From: Alloalcanivorax profundimaris | GTDB lineage: Bacteria > Pseudomonadota > Gammaproteobacteria > Pseudomonadales > Alcanivoracaceae | NCBI RefSeq assembly: GCF_015265435.1 | Contig: NZ_JABJWH010000021.1 | Coordinates: 169,725 to 233,724, forward strand | DNA: 64,000 bases | Direction of reading: 5' to 3' | Shown: positions 32,024 through 41,265 of the stretch, one piece after another | Layout of the letters: the number at the start of each line of letters is the position of its first letter | How positions within the stretch are numbered: position 1 is the stretch's first letter | Translations under genes and position numbers: made by a program | Notes under the pieces: model-generated | What the model was told of the DNA's origin: nothing | The model's input: the letters and a program-made list of their open reading frames with translations, nothing else | The model's database searches: none

Positions 32024-33126
32024 TGACGGCGCCGCGCTGGCTCGACGACGAACCCTGGCTGCGGCAATTGCTGCATGCCCTGCTCGACGGCCTGGAGAAA
32101 CCGCGCACCCGGGACGTCACCCGGCGCATCAAGCGCAGCACCACACCGGCGCTGTTCGCCTTCGGTGAAGACACCGAGTACCGCTGGCAACTGATCGAAC
32201 GTCTGGCCGACGACCATGGCCTGTTCGAGATTCGCTACGACCGGCGTCTGGCCCCGCATCAGGAACGCTACGACAACGCCCAGTTGCGCCTGCGCGCCGA
32301 CGCCGAGCCGCTGTTGAGGGAGTGGTTGGAGCGCCCGAGGATCAATCCGGTGGACGCTGAATGGCACGCCGCCGTGGGCAACCATGGCGGGATCTTCCAG
32401 GACGGTGGCGCCGCCCTGTTGGACACCAAGCCAGGCCTGCCCGATCGTTCACCCGAGGAAATGGTGGCCGCTTTCGCCAACCTGCCCACTTTGCTCGGCC
32501 AGGACCTGACCCTGCGCGAGCTCTCGGCCCGCGCCTTCCATGGCGACTCCAAGTTTCTCGACCACCGCGCCGACCTGCTGGCGCGCCTGTTCGGCGACCG
32601 CGCCAGCGCGATACCGGCCCGGCCCCTGCTGCTCACCGCCTGGGCACCGGCCGGGTTCCAGCAACTTCTGATCGTGGAAAACCAGGACAGTTTCCTGCGT
32701 CTGGTGGAACACCCGCCCGCGGACACCGCCCTGCTCTACAGCGGCGGCTTCCGCGCCAGCGCCGCCCGGCTCAACAGCGAGCACACCCGCTTCGCCTATC
32801 TGCCCGGCAGCGACGCCGGCTATTTCCAGCGGCACTGGCTTGATCCAAACCATGCCGCCTCTTTCTGGGGCGACCTGGACTACGCCGGCCTGAGTATCCT
32901 GGCGGCACTGCGGCAAAGCCTGCCCCACCTCCGGGCCTGGCAACCGGGCTACCAACCCATGCTACGGGCGCTGCTTGATGGCAACGGCCACACCCCGGAA
33001 CAGGCTCGCAAACAGGGACAAACGGACCCCGGGCAAACCGGCTGCGACTACGCCGACCAGCAGCTGCTGCCCGCCCTGCGTGAGGCTGGCCGGTTTCTCG
33101 ATCAGGAAGGCTTCCAATCTGAATAA
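32023..33126 (+). CDS. jetD: Wadjet/Mks system nuclease JetD (MksG-like, DUF2220)
   Basis: 367 residues. The C-terminal half has the TOPRIM-like pattern of JetD: an acidic residue in LLIVENQDSFL and the DxD-type FWGDLDYAGLSI, which bind metal and cut DNA in known Wadjet nucleases. The start ATG overlaps the jetC stop by one nucleotide (TAATG). Together with JetABC it should cleave plasmid-like circles. A YqaA-like gene follows after 10 bp. Confidence 0.9.
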   Translation: MTAPRWLDDEPWLRQLLHALLDGLEKPRTRDVTRRIKRSTTPALFAFGEDTEYRWQLIERLADDHGLFEIRYDRRLAPHQERYDNAQLRLRADAEPLLREWLERPRINPVDAEWHAAVGNHGGIFQDGGAALLDTKPGLPDRSPEEMVAAFANLPTLLGQDLTLRELSARAFHGDSKFLDHRADLLARLFGDRASAIPARPLLLTAWAPAGFQQLLIVENQDSFLRLVEHPPADTALLYSGGFRASAARLNSEHTRFAYLPGSDAGYFQRHWLDPNHAASFWGDLDYAGLSILAALRQSLPHLRAWQPGYQPMLRALLDGNGHTPEQARKQGQTDPGQTGCDYADQQLLPALREAGRFLDQEGFQSE

Positions 33127-33136
33127 GGGACTGTGC

Positions 33137-33736
33137 ATGTCCACCACGGACCGGACCAAACGCTGGCTGGAAAGACTGAACCGCTCCCGGCACATGCCGT
33201 GGCTGCTGGGCGTGCTCTCCTTTCTGGAGACCATCGTCCTGCCGGTGCCCATCGAACTGGTGCTGATTCCGCTGATGGCCGCCAACCGCGAGCGTATCTG
33301 GCGGCTGGCCACGGTCACCACCGCCGGCTGCCTGCTGGCATCGTTGCTCGGTTACGGGGTGGGCATGGTGCTCTATCAATCCCTCGGCACCTGGTTCATC
33401 GACGCCATGGGCATGCAGAACGCCTATCAGGGCTTCCAGAGTTTCTTCCACCAGTATGGTTTCATCGCCATCCTGACCCTGGGCATTCTGCCGATTCCCT
33501 TTCAGGTGGCGATGATCACCGCCGGGCTGTCCGGCTACCCCATCGCGTTGTTCGTGCTGGCCGCCCTGATCGCCCGGGGCATCCGCTATTACGGGCTGGC
33601 GTGGCTGGTGTGGAAGTTCGGGCCGGCGGTGGAAGAACAATGGCGCCGCCATGCGCTGGCCACCAGCCTGGTGGTCGGCGGGGCGGTGCTGGGCCTGGCG
33701 CTGGGCATGCAGTGGCTGGCCGGGCGAGTGCTGTAG
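33137..33736 (+). CDS. YqaA/DedA-related inner-membrane protein
   Basis: 199 residues with about five hydrophobic segments. The VTT/SNARE-associated pattern is visible: SFLETIVLPVPIELVLIPLM near the N-terminus and GFIAILTLGILPIPFQVAMI in the middle, with charged ends. Family members affect membrane lipid translocation and envelope homeostasis. It starts 10 bp after jetD, close enough for co-transcription with the Wadjet operon; a functional link is only a hypothesis. Confidence 0.85.
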   Translation: MSTTDRTKRWLERLNRSRHMPWLLGVLSFLETIVLPVPIELVLIPLMAANRERIWRLATVTTAGCLLASLLGYGVGMVLYQSLGTWFIDAMGMQNAYQGFQSFFHQYGFIAILTLGILPIPFQVAMITAGLSGYPIALFVLAALIARGIRYYGLAWLVWKFGPAVEEQWRRHALATSLVVGGAVLGLALGMQWLAGRVL

Positions 33737-33748
33737 GCAGGCCAACGC

Positions 33749-34150
33749 CTAAAGCCAATTCTCCACGCGCAGCCCGGCCACCCGCTCGAATTCGCGCATA
33801 TTGTTGGTGACCAGGATCAGCCCTTCACCGCGTGCGTGGGCGGCAAGGTGCAGGTCGTTAACGCCGATGGGCGTCCCTTTGCGCTCCAGGTCCGCGCGGA
33901 TGTCACCGTAGTGAGCCGCCGCCTTGCGGCCGTAATCCAGCACCTCAAGGCGGGACGTGAAATCCTCGACCTGACGCAGGTTATGTTCGCGGTGCTGGCT
34001 TTTTTCGGCACCGTGAACAAGCTCCGCTTCGGTGATGGTGCTGATGGCCATCTCCCCCGCGCGGCGATTGAACACCTCCAGGACTTCCATCGGGCGCCGC
34101 TTGATCACATAGATAACGATGTTGGTATCAAGCAGATAGCGCAGCATCAC
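33749..34150 (-). CDS. vapC: PIN-domain toxin VapC
   Basis: 133 residues. The acidic PIN residues are present: Asp in YLLDTNIVIY, Glu in ITEAELVHGAEK, Asp in IGVNDLHLAAHA, and the late motif LVTNNMREFERV. It is closest to the initiator tRNA(fMet)-cleaving VapC/MvpT subgroup; that specificity is known of the group, not shown here. The start overlaps the vapB stop by 4 nt. Confidence 0.93.
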   Translation of the reverse strand: MMLRYLLDTNIVIYVIKRRPMEVLEVFNRRAGEMAISTITEAELVHGAEKSQHREHNLRQVEDFTSRLEVLDYGRKAAAHYGDIRADLERKGTPIGVNDLHLAAHARGEGLILVTNNMREFERVAGLRVENWL

Positions 34151-34380
34151 AAGGGTTCCCGTTCGGGCTGCTCCTGGGAGGCCCGTTCGGGCAGAAAGTC
34201 GTCGGTGACACTCTCCTCGGACAGGAAAAAACTGTCCCAGGTGTTCTCCACCGGTGACAGAATCCGGTCCCTGCCGACCTTGCGTACCCGCACCCGCTTA
34301 ACGCCATTCGGAAAGCGGGAGTCCGCCGGCAAACGGACCGCCTGGGTGCGATTGTTTTCAAACACGGAACCCGTACTCAT
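34147..34380 (-). CDS. vapB: Antitoxin VapB
   Basis: 77 residues with the swapped-hairpin (AbrB/MazE-like) start STGSVFENNRTQAVRLP, which binds DNA and the toxin. The ATG at 34380 is preceded by GGAG. Translationally coupled to vapC through an ATGA overlap. It should neutralise VapC and autoregulate the pair. Confidence 0.92.
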   Translation of the reverse strand: MSTGSVFENNRTQAVRLPADSRFPNGVKRVRVRKVGRDRILSPVENTWDSFFLSEESVTDDFLPERASQEQPEREPL

Positions 34381-34427
34381 GATCTGCTCCTTACCGTGTG
34401 CGTACCGCCTGTATACATCAACCACAG

Positions 34428-34448
34428 GTATATAGCAACGCCATATAC
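34428..34448 (-). promoter_or_regulatory. Candidate VapBC operator
   Basis: An inverted repeat GTATAT-N9-ATATAC lies 48-68 bp upstream of vapB in a short A/T-rich promoter region that also contains GTATAC at about 34411. Autoregulation by the VapBC complex at such repeats is typical. Confidence 0.5.
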
Positions 34449-34479
34449 TTGCGGTTATGACTTCTTTATTCGGAAGAAA

Positions 34480-35862
34480 TCAGGCGGCGGCGCGTAGCTC
34501 GCGCCAGCGGCGGGCGGCGCTGGCTACCGCGCCGGCGGCGGCGAAGGTGGCGCCCACGGTGAGGCACAGCGCCGGCCCGTGCTCGCCGCCCAGCCCGAAC
34601 AGCAACGTCACCAGCGCCGAGCCCAGGGTCCAGCCCGCGAACCGGGCCACCGCGTTCATGCCGGAAGCGGCACCGCTGCGGGAGGCCGGCGCGGTGGTCA
34701 TCATGGCGGCGTTGTTGGGGGTCTGGAACAGGCCGAAACCGACCCCGCACACCGCCATGCGCCAGGCGATTTGCCAGTAGGCCGGGTCCGCCGGCAAGAA
34801 CACCATCAGCAGCAGCCCCGCCGCCATGGTCGCCAGCCCCACGCTGCTCAGCACCGCCGCCGGATAGCGCACCACCAGGCGGCCGGCCAGCTGGGCGGCG
34901 ATGGCGGTGGTCAGCGGCCAGGGGGTGATCAGCAGGCCGCTCTGCACCGGCGTCATCTGCAGCACCCGCTCGAACAGGAACGGCAAGGACACATAGGCGA
35001 GAATCTGCGCCGTGTAGGAACAGGACGAAGTCAGCACCGCCAGGGAAAATACCGGCATGCGCAGCAGATCGAACGGCAGCATCGGCGAAGGATGACGCCG
35101 CTGCTGGGCGAACAGCAGCGCGAAGCACACCAGCCCGACCAGAATTTCCGCCACCGCCAGACCGGTATCGCCACTGCCCAGGGTGCCGACCCCCACCACC
35201 AACAAGCCGAACGCCAGCGCATTGAGCAGGGTGCCGGGCACGTCAAAGCGGTGCCGGGTCCGCACGCTGCCGGGCACCGTCCGCAGCAGCAACAGGGCCG
35301 CCACGCCCAGTGGTACATTGATCAGGAACAGCCAGGGCCAGGGCGCCACCGCCAGCACCAGGGCCGCGAAGGTGGGCCCCAGGGCCGCCGGCACCGCCAC
35401 CGCCATGGCCAGCCAGGCCATGCCGGCGCCGATCAGATGGCGCGGGTAGATCATCCGCACCAGGGCGACACCGGCCACGGACAGGAAAGCGCCGCCGGCC
35501 CCCTGCAGCACCCGGGCCGCCACCAGGGTGCTCAGATCCGGCGCCACCGCGCAGACCAGGGAAGCCAGGGTGAACACCGTCAGGCCGGTGGCGAACAGGC
35601 GCTTCAAACCCAGCGCCTCCACCATGGCCGCCACCGGCAGCAGGCACACCACCGCCGCCAGCTGGTAGCCATTGACCACCCACACCGTGGCCGCGTCGCT
35701 GGCGGCCAGAGAGCGGGCCATGTCCGGCAGGGCGATATTGACCACCGCCGTGCTCAGGTTGCTCAGGGCGATGCCCAGCAGCACCGCCAGCGCCGCCCAG
35801 CGGCGCTCGACGGGGGGCAGCCCGTCGCCGGCGGCGGCGGAAGACGAAGCGGTGTGATTCAT
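34480..35862 (-). CDS. MFS drug/solute exporter (DHA2-like)
   Basis: 460 residues with 12-14 predicted transmembrane helices. The start region (ALSNLSTAVVNIALPDMARS, VNGYQLAAVVCLLPVAAMV) is typical of EmrB/QacA-type proton antiporters. The ATG at 35862 has a GGGAG site; upstream in-frame codons look non-coding. It is divergent from an AraC-type regulator across a 99-bp gap, which suggests the regulator controls it. Substrate unknown. Confidence 0.9.
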   Translation of the reverse strand: MNHTASSSAAAGDGLPPVERRWAALAVLLGIALSNLSTAVVNIALPDMARSLAASDAATVWVVNGYQLAAVVCLLPVAAMVEALGLKRLFATGLTVFTLASLVCAVAPDLSTLVAARVLQGAGGAFLSVAGVALVRMIYPRHLIGAGMAWLAMAVAVPAALGPTFAALVLAVAPWPWLFLINVPLGVAALLLLRTVPGSVRTRHRFDVPGTLLNALAFGLLVVGVGTLGSGDTGLAVAEILVGLVCFALLFAQQRRHPSPMLPFDLLRMPVFSLAVLTSSCSYTAQILAYVSLPFLFERVLQMTPVQSGLLITPWPLTTAIAAQLAGRLVVRYPAAVLSSVGLATMAAGLLLMVFLPADPAYWQIAWRMAVCGVGFGLFQTPNNAAMMTTAPASRSGAASGMNAVARFAGWTLGSALVTLLFGLGGEHGPALCLTVGATFAAAGAVASAARRWRELRAAA

Positions 35863-35961
35863 TGGATGGCGGCTCCCAGGGCCGGCCGGGGCGCCCGGTC
35901 GACCGTCGTGAAGGCGCCATGCTAGCATCGCTGGATTAAGATTTTACGCCAACGATTATCG

Positions 35962-36720
35962 ATGACACGCCAACCCGCCCCTCCCCCCCTGTTCCGCACC
36001 CGGCAACGGGCCCGGCAACGCGGCGAGACCATCGGCGAGCACCATCACGACGAGGCCCAGCTGATCCTGGCGCTCTCCGGCACCACCCAGGTGTACACCG
36101 ACACCGGCCGCTGGCTGGTGCCGCCGCAGCTGGCGGTGTGGATTCCCGCCGGCGTCACCCACCGGCTGGATGTGCTCTCCGGCGCGGAAATGCGGCTGCT
36201 CCACTGGCACCCCGACGCGATCCGCCGCTGGGCCCCCAACGCCAACCTGGAGCGGGAATTCGCCCTGCGCGTGTCGCCGCTGCTGCGCGAACTGATCCAC
36301 GCCGCCTTCGCCCCGGACACCGGCGCCGACAAGCAAGAGCTGATCGCCCGGCTGGTGCTGCACGAACTGAGCGGCGTGGTGGACGCGCCCACCTACCTGC
36401 CCCTGCCCACCAGCAACGTGGGCCGGCGCGTCGCCCACCTGGCGCTCTCCGACGCCGGCCTTGGCCTCACCACTCCGGACCTGGCCGCCGGCGCCGCCAC
36501 TTCCGTGCGCACCCTCAGCCGCCTGTTCCCCGCCGAAACCGGCCTCACCTTCCGCGCCTGGCGGCAGCGGGCGCGCATCGTCCGGGCCATTGATCACCTG
36601 GCCAGGGGCAAGACCATCGCCCAGGCGGCGGGGCTGGCGGGGTTCAGCAGTACGGCGGCGTTTTCCTATGCGTTCCGGCAGGTGACCGGGGGGACGCCTT
36701 CGGGGTTTATGGGGGAATGA
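35962..36720 (+). CDS. AraC-family transcriptional regulator
   Basis: 252 residues: an N-terminal cupin-like sensor (EHHHDEAQLILALSGTTQVY, WIPAGVTHRLDV) and a C-terminal double helix-turn-helix (TSVRTLSRLFPAETGLTFRAW, TIAQAAGLAGFSSTAAFSYAF). The cupin part with HHHDE is common in regulators of exporters. Divergent to the MFS gene, so it is the probable local regulator. Confidence 0.9.
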   Translation: MTRQPAPPPLFRTRQRARQRGETIGEHHHDEAQLILALSGTTQVYTDTGRWLVPPQLAVWIPAGVTHRLDVLSGAEMRLLHWHPDAIRRWAPNANLEREFALRVSPLLRELIHAAFAPDTGADKQELIARLVLHELSGVVDAPTYLPLPTSNVGRRVAHLALSDAGLGLTTPDLAAGAATSVRTLSRLFPAETGLTFRAWRQRARIVRAIDHLARGKTIAQAAGLAGFSSTAAFSYAFRQVTGGTPSGFMGE

Positions 36721-36726
36721 GCCTTG

Positions 36727-39700
36727 CTAGCGCTGGTTCTGCTTGGCGTCGGGCATCAAGCCGTCCAGCGCCTCGAAAATACCGTCCACCACCGTGTCCC
36801 GGCCGGCGAACAGCGCTTCCGGTCCACCACCGTGCAAGCTGCTGAACGGGGGCTCGTAGAGTGCCGAGGGCGCCATCACGCCCCGTGAGGTGAGCTGTTC
36901 GATGATCATTTCCACGAAGCGGATCTGGGGAGCGGTGAGGCTGGTATCGTCCAGGAAGCGGGCGAAGGCCTGCTTGGCGGTGGCTTCGTCCATGCCCACC
37001 AGGCTACGGACGAAGTGCGCCAGGGAAGGTGCTTCGGTGCGCTCCAGCAGATCCGACAGCAGCGTCCTGCCGTCGTTTTCACCCAGGCTGGCGAGCATGT
37101 TTTCCAGGGCTTCCAGATCGCTGGCGGTGAGCGGCCGGTTGGTTCTCAAGCGGTGGATCACGATGTTGTCCAGGTGATTGCGCAGGTACTCACGAACTTT
37201 CTTTTCGTACTGCACGCTGGTCATCCTGGGCAGCGGCAGCACGGTGTCCTCGCGCACGCCCATGACCTCGTCCTTGAAATCCGTGTACACCACCTTGCGC
37301 CGTTTCTTGTCCAGAAACGGCACCACACCGCGCAGGCGCAGCCGCATTTCTTCCAGGGTGGGCACGTCCATGCCATCCCAGAAGGCCGGGTCCTGCAGCG
37401 CCTGCAGGTACTCGAGTTGCTGGGCGACGGCGGGAATGCTGGTTTTCTCTTCCAGCATGGCGGCGATCTCCAGCACCCGCTTGCGATAGCGTTCAAAGGC
37501 CGCCTGGTCGGCGGTGAGCACGGCAAGCTGCAGACGCAAGGCGGTGAGATCGAACATGCGGGAAGCGACGTCGTCGTACTCCAGCTCCGTGGGCAGGGTC
37601 GCCACCTCCGCGTTCAACAGCCGCTGGTCGTCCTCGCTTAGCCGGTCCCAACGCTTGCGATCCTTGAAGTGGTCCACGGCTTGGCGCTTCATGCGCACGA
37701 TAAAGTTGCCCGGGTTCATGGCCGCCACTTCGCCATACAGCGTCTCGGTGGTGTTGCCGGCCACCTTGGCCTCCGGATCGGCCTCCGGGGACTGCTGCAA
37801 CAGCCCCAGCAGATTTACCCGGGCGCGGAAGACACGAACACTGAGCGGCTCGCTACCGCCGGCCTCGATGCCTTCCGGGTTCTCGTTGAAGAAATCGAAG
37901 TTGCAGCAGAAATCGAAGATACGAAAGTCCGCCTTGTCCTCCCCCGGACCAAAGAGATCCGGGCACAGCCGTGTGCCCCGCCCGATCATCTGCCAAAACT
38001 TGATCTTGGAATACACCGGCTTGAAGAACACCAGATTCACCACCTCCGGCACATCGATGCCGGTGTCCAGCATGTCCACGGAAATGGCGATATGGGGTGC
38101 CTTGTCCTTCTGGGAGAAATCGTCGATCAACGCCTGGACGTAGTTGACCTGGTAGGAAATCACCCGGGCAAAGTGCCCGGCGTGTTTCGGGTAGTGGTGG
38201 TTGAAACGCTTTTCGATAAAGTCCGCGTGGGCCTGGTTGCGGGCGAAGATGATGGTCTTGCCGAGGCGGTCGCCACCCTCCACCTTATGGCCGTGCTCCA
38301 TAAGGTGCTTGAGACCCTTGTCCGCGGTGTCCTTGTTGAACAGCCAGTTGTTCAGGGCGGTGGCGTTCACCTGCTCCGGGATCAGGGTGCCTTCGGGCAC
38401 ATTGTCGCCCCACTCCAGGGATTCCCACTGAGTCTTTTCGTCCTCGGACAGGTCGTCGTAGCGGATACCTTCCCGGGGAAAGCGCAGATCCACTTGCTGC
38501 ACCTTCGGCGGCACCAGATAGCCATCGCTGACCGCCTTGCCCAGCTCATAGGCGTCCGTGGGCACGCCCTGCTCCAGATCGAACAGGTCATAGGTGTTCT
38601 TGTCCACCTGCTCCCGGGGGGTGGCGGTCAGGCCGAACAACATGGCGTCGAAATAGCTGAAAATAGCCCGGTAGCGCTGATACACCGAGCGGTGCGCCTC
38701 GTCGATGATGATCAGATCGAAGTGCCCCACCCCGAACCGGGCTTCGTCGGTATCGGAGCCCAGGTTGGCATCGATCAGACCCATCATGGTCGGATAGGTA
38801 CACACATACACCCGGCCTTCGGTGTCCTTCTCGGTGACCAGGTTCACCGGGCTGGATTCCGGCAAGTGGGCCTTGAAGGCATTCACCGCCTGATTCACCA
38901 GAGACACCCGGTCCGCCAGGAACAGAGCACGTTTGACCCAGTTGGCCCGTTGCAGCACGTCCACCAGGGCAATAGCGGTACGGGTCTTGCCGGTGCCGGT
39001 GGCCATCACCAGCAGCGCCTTGCGCTGGGAATTCTTGAGCTGCTCGAAAATGCTGCCAATGGCGCGCTTCTGGTAATAGCGCTCAACAATGTCGGTATTG
39101 ATGGCGGCCACGTCCAGGGGCTTGCGGCTGTCCCGGCGGCGGATCAGGCGGGTGAGTTCGTCTTTCTTGTAGAAGCCCGCCACTTCCCGGGGCGGATAGG
39201 CTTGGTCATCCCAAAGCCAGGTGTCGTAGCCATTGGTGAAGAAGATCAGCGGCCGCTGGCCGTGCATTGCCTCCAGGCAGTCCGCATAGAGCTTGGCCTG
39301 CTGTTTGCCCACCGTGGCGTCCAGGGTAGTTTTCTTGGCTTCCACCACCGCCAGTGGCTTGCCATCGTCGTCCCAGAGCACATAGTCCACATAGCCAATG
39401 CCCTTGTTGTTGGGCATGCCGGTGACTTCGTACTCCCGGTCCTGTTCCTGATCCAGCGGCCAGCCGGCCCGATGCAGCTCCAGATCAATCAGGTAACGGC
39501 GGGTCTCCGCCTCGGTGTAATCGTGACTGTCCGGGACCTGCTCCCGGACCTGACGCAGAGCCGCCAATTCCTTGCGCAGCGCCTGCAGCTCCTGATCCAG
39601 GGCGTCGCGCTCTTTCTGCTGTTTAAGAGCGGCCTCGTTCTGGGCCGCGAGCTTCGCCTCCAGGGCTTCCAATTCGGCCCGCGGTACCACCTTGTCCGTA

Positions 39701-40131
39701 TCCAGCGGTTGTGGCACCCGATCATCCCGCCAGGCCGCGCCCTCCCGGGAGACGCCGGGCGCGTAGGTGCGCACCAGCCAATGGCAGACATGGTGCAGCT
39801 CCTTCACCACCTGCATGGCCTGCCGGGGCTCGATCGGTTTGGTCTGGTGGACCGCGATATTGCCCACCTTCTGGATCACCCGGGCCTTCTGAAACACCGC
39901 CTCCGGCAGCAGGTTCATAAAGGTGGGTTCATGCAGCAGCGCCCCCAGCTTGTTGTCGTAGGGCATGCGCAGGCTGGCATCGTGGCGATACAGCCAGTGC
40001 ACCCCCGCCTCCAGCGCGAAGCGGGCATGGAAGCAGGCGGCGCGGGGGTCACCGAGAATATGGCCTTCCGCCAGCGTGGCAGCCTGACTCAGTGCCTTGA
40101 ATTCGTTGGGCAGGAAGGCGAAGTTGGTCAT
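36727..40131 (-). CDS. hsdR: Type I restriction enzyme, R subunit
   Basis: 1134 residues. The N-terminal 150 residues resemble DUF4145 (FKALSQAATLAEGHILGDPR, ARFALEAGVHWLY), followed by a PD-(D/E)xK nuclease (VDYVLWDDDGKPLAVVEAKK, about residue 250-262), a superfamily 2 helicase with Walker A MATGTGKTRTA (about 377) and DEAH IIIDEAHRS (about 475), and an EcoEI-type C-terminal domain. It translocates and cuts unmethylated DNA with HsdM/HsdS. It begins 6 bp after hsdS on the same strand. All motifs are intact. Confidence 0.95.
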   Translation of the reverse strand: MTNFAFLPNEFKALSQAATLAEGHILGDPRAACFHARFALEAGVHWLYRHDASLRMPYDNKLGALLHEPTFMNLLPEAVFQKARVIQKVGNIAVHQTKPIEPRQAMQVVKELHHVCHWLVRTYAPGVSREGAAWRDDRVPQPLDTDKVVPRAELEALEAKLAAQNEAALKQQKERDALDQELQALRKELAALRQVREQVPDSHDYTEAETRRYLIDLELHRAGWPLDQEQDREYEVTGMPNNKGIGYVDYVLWDDDGKPLAVVEAKKTTLDATVGKQQAKLYADCLEAMHGQRPLIFFTNGYDTWLWDDQAYPPREVAGFYKKDELTRLIRRRDSRKPLDVAAINTDIVERYYQKRAIGSIFEQLKNSQRKALLVMATGTGKTRTAIALVDVLQRANWVKRALFLADRVSLVNQAVNAFKAHLPESSPVNLVTEKDTEGRVYVCTYPTMMGLIDANLGSDTDEARFGVGHFDLIIIDEAHRSVYQRYRAIFSYFDAMLFGLTATPREQVDKNTYDLFDLEQGVPTDAYELGKAVSDGYLVPPKVQQVDLRFPREGIRYDDLSEDEKTQWESLEWGDNVPEGTLIPEQVNATALNNWLFNKDTADKGLKHLMEHGHKVEGGDRLGKTIIFARNQAHADFIEKRFNHHYPKHAGHFARVISYQVNYVQALIDDFSQKDKAPHIAISVDMLDTGIDVPEVVNLVFFKPVYSKIKFWQMIGRGTRLCPDLFGPGEDKADFRIFDFCCNFDFFNENPEGIEAGGSEPLSVRVFRARVNLLGLLQQSPEADPEAKVAGNTTETLYGEVAAMNPGNFIVRMKRQAVDHFKDRKRWDRLSEDDQRLLNAEVATLPTELEYDDVASRMFDLTALRLQLAVLTADQAAFERYRKRVLEIAAMLEEKTSIPAVAQQLEYLQALQDPAFWDGMDVPTLEEMRLRLRGVVPFLDKKRRKVVYTDFKDEVMGVREDTVLPLPRMTSVQYEKKVREYLRNHLDNIVIHRLRTNRPLTASDLEALENMLASLGENDGRTLLSDLLERTEAPSLAHFVRSLVGMDEATAKQAFARFLDDTSLTAPQIRFVEMIIEQLTSRGVMAPSALYEPPFSSLHGGGPEALFAGRDTVVDGIFEALDGLMPDAKQNQR

Positions 40132-40137
40132 GGTGCT

Positions 40138-41265
40138 TTATAGCTCCCCGGAAAAGGCTCTTTGCTGCAAGGAGGCGAAAAAGTAAGTCAACTGCTCGTT
40201 ATGCTCTAGCAATCTAGCTTTCTGCTGTTTCGAATATTGAACGATTTTGGCGAACTTATCTTGAAGATCAATCGGAGGCAAAGGAATAGGAAGCGCTTTA
40301 ATGATCCCCATGTTTAGGCCAGACATGATCGCCCCCTTAGCATTATCCTCCAGATAACGCCTAGCCGTTGGATGTAACAAGAAGTAAGCATGCATAAATT
40401 CAGGAAGACAGAGCTCTTTATTCAGAGATATGCAGCACAGGTGTTTTGTATTGATAGCGACACCCAGTCCATCAGGAACAATCGCGCATCTCCCACAGGT
40501 TCCCATTATGGTAATCAACACATCCCCTGGATGAACCGTATAACGCTTCAGCCTTTCATACTTATCAGCAGTAATAAATCTGGGCCGCCCTTCTCTGAAT
40601 TCGTTCGAAACGACATTGTCGATTCCCAGTACAGGAACACCTGAATCAACAAACTCACTATGCAAAAGCTGACTTCCGAAAGGCCCTGTTCTTATAGCCC
40701 CCTTACGTTTCTCGGCGACATCTTCTACCACAGACCATTCCCAACCATTAGAATCTGGGTCACCAAAGAGATCGAGAAAGGTGGATTGCAGGAGCGCATC
40801 AAGTTGGGCGAGGGACTCGCGGCGCTTGGCCCGCAGCGCGTCCGCCGCATCCAGAATTTTCGCAATGCGTTTTTGTTCTTCCAGAGGAGGCAGAAAAAGG
40901 CGCTGCCTGTAAGCGTCTTCTCGATTCAACCCAGGAATAGCGGCAGCACGATTCAATTCTGTTAATCGAAGCTGAGGAAGAATCTTGGCGAGCCACGGCA
41001 AACATGAATCAGTCTGATCTTCGGTAATGTAGTACGTTGTATCAATAGGCCAGCAAGGGGATTCACTGTACTGGACCTCTCCAAAAGATCCTTTCCTTCC
41101 GACGACAATAGTCTCCCCGGAAGTAAGAGATTGATCGTGAAACCCAACAACGCCATTGGAGCCATAAACAGGGTATCCCTGCCCCGTCCTACTCTTAGCA
41201 GGCAAACTCTTACCGTAGGCGAACTCGCAAATATCACCAAGCCTCACTTCTTGCCAGCCACTCAT
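40138..41265 (-). CDS. hsdS: Type I restriction enzyme, S (specificity) subunit
   Basis: 375 residues with two target-recognition domains, each followed by a conserved helix: PPLEEQKRIAKILDAADALR in the centre and PPIDLQDKFAKIVQYSKQQK at the end. It decides the methylation and cutting sequence. Base use is clearly more A/T-rich than in hsdM and hsdR, the usual sign of recombination and diversification of recognition domains. It overlaps the hsdM stop by 4 nt. Confidence 0.94.
   Translation of the reverse strand: MSGWQEVRLGDICEFAYGKSLPAKSRTGQGYPVYGSNGVVGFHDQSLTSGETIVVGRKGSFGEVQYSESPCWPIDTTYYITEDQTDSCLPWLAKILPQLRLTELNRAAAIPGLNREDAYRQRLFLPPLEEQKRIAKILDAADALRAKRRESLAQLDALLQSTFLDLFGDPDSNGWEWSVVEDVAEKRKGAIRTGPFGSQLLHSEFVDSGVPVLGIDNVVSNEFREGRPRFITADKYERLKRYTVHPGDVLITIMGTCGRCAIVPDGLGVAINTKHLCCISLNKELCLPEFMHAYFLLHPTARRYLEDNAKGAIMSGLNMGIIKALPIPLPPIDLQDKFAKIVQYSKQQKARLLEHNEQLTYFFASLQQRAFSGEL

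Noticed and set aside
37669..40143. An 824-codon plus-strand frame opposite hsdR
   Set aside because: Antisense shadow; hsdR on the other strand has complete helicase and nuclease motifs.
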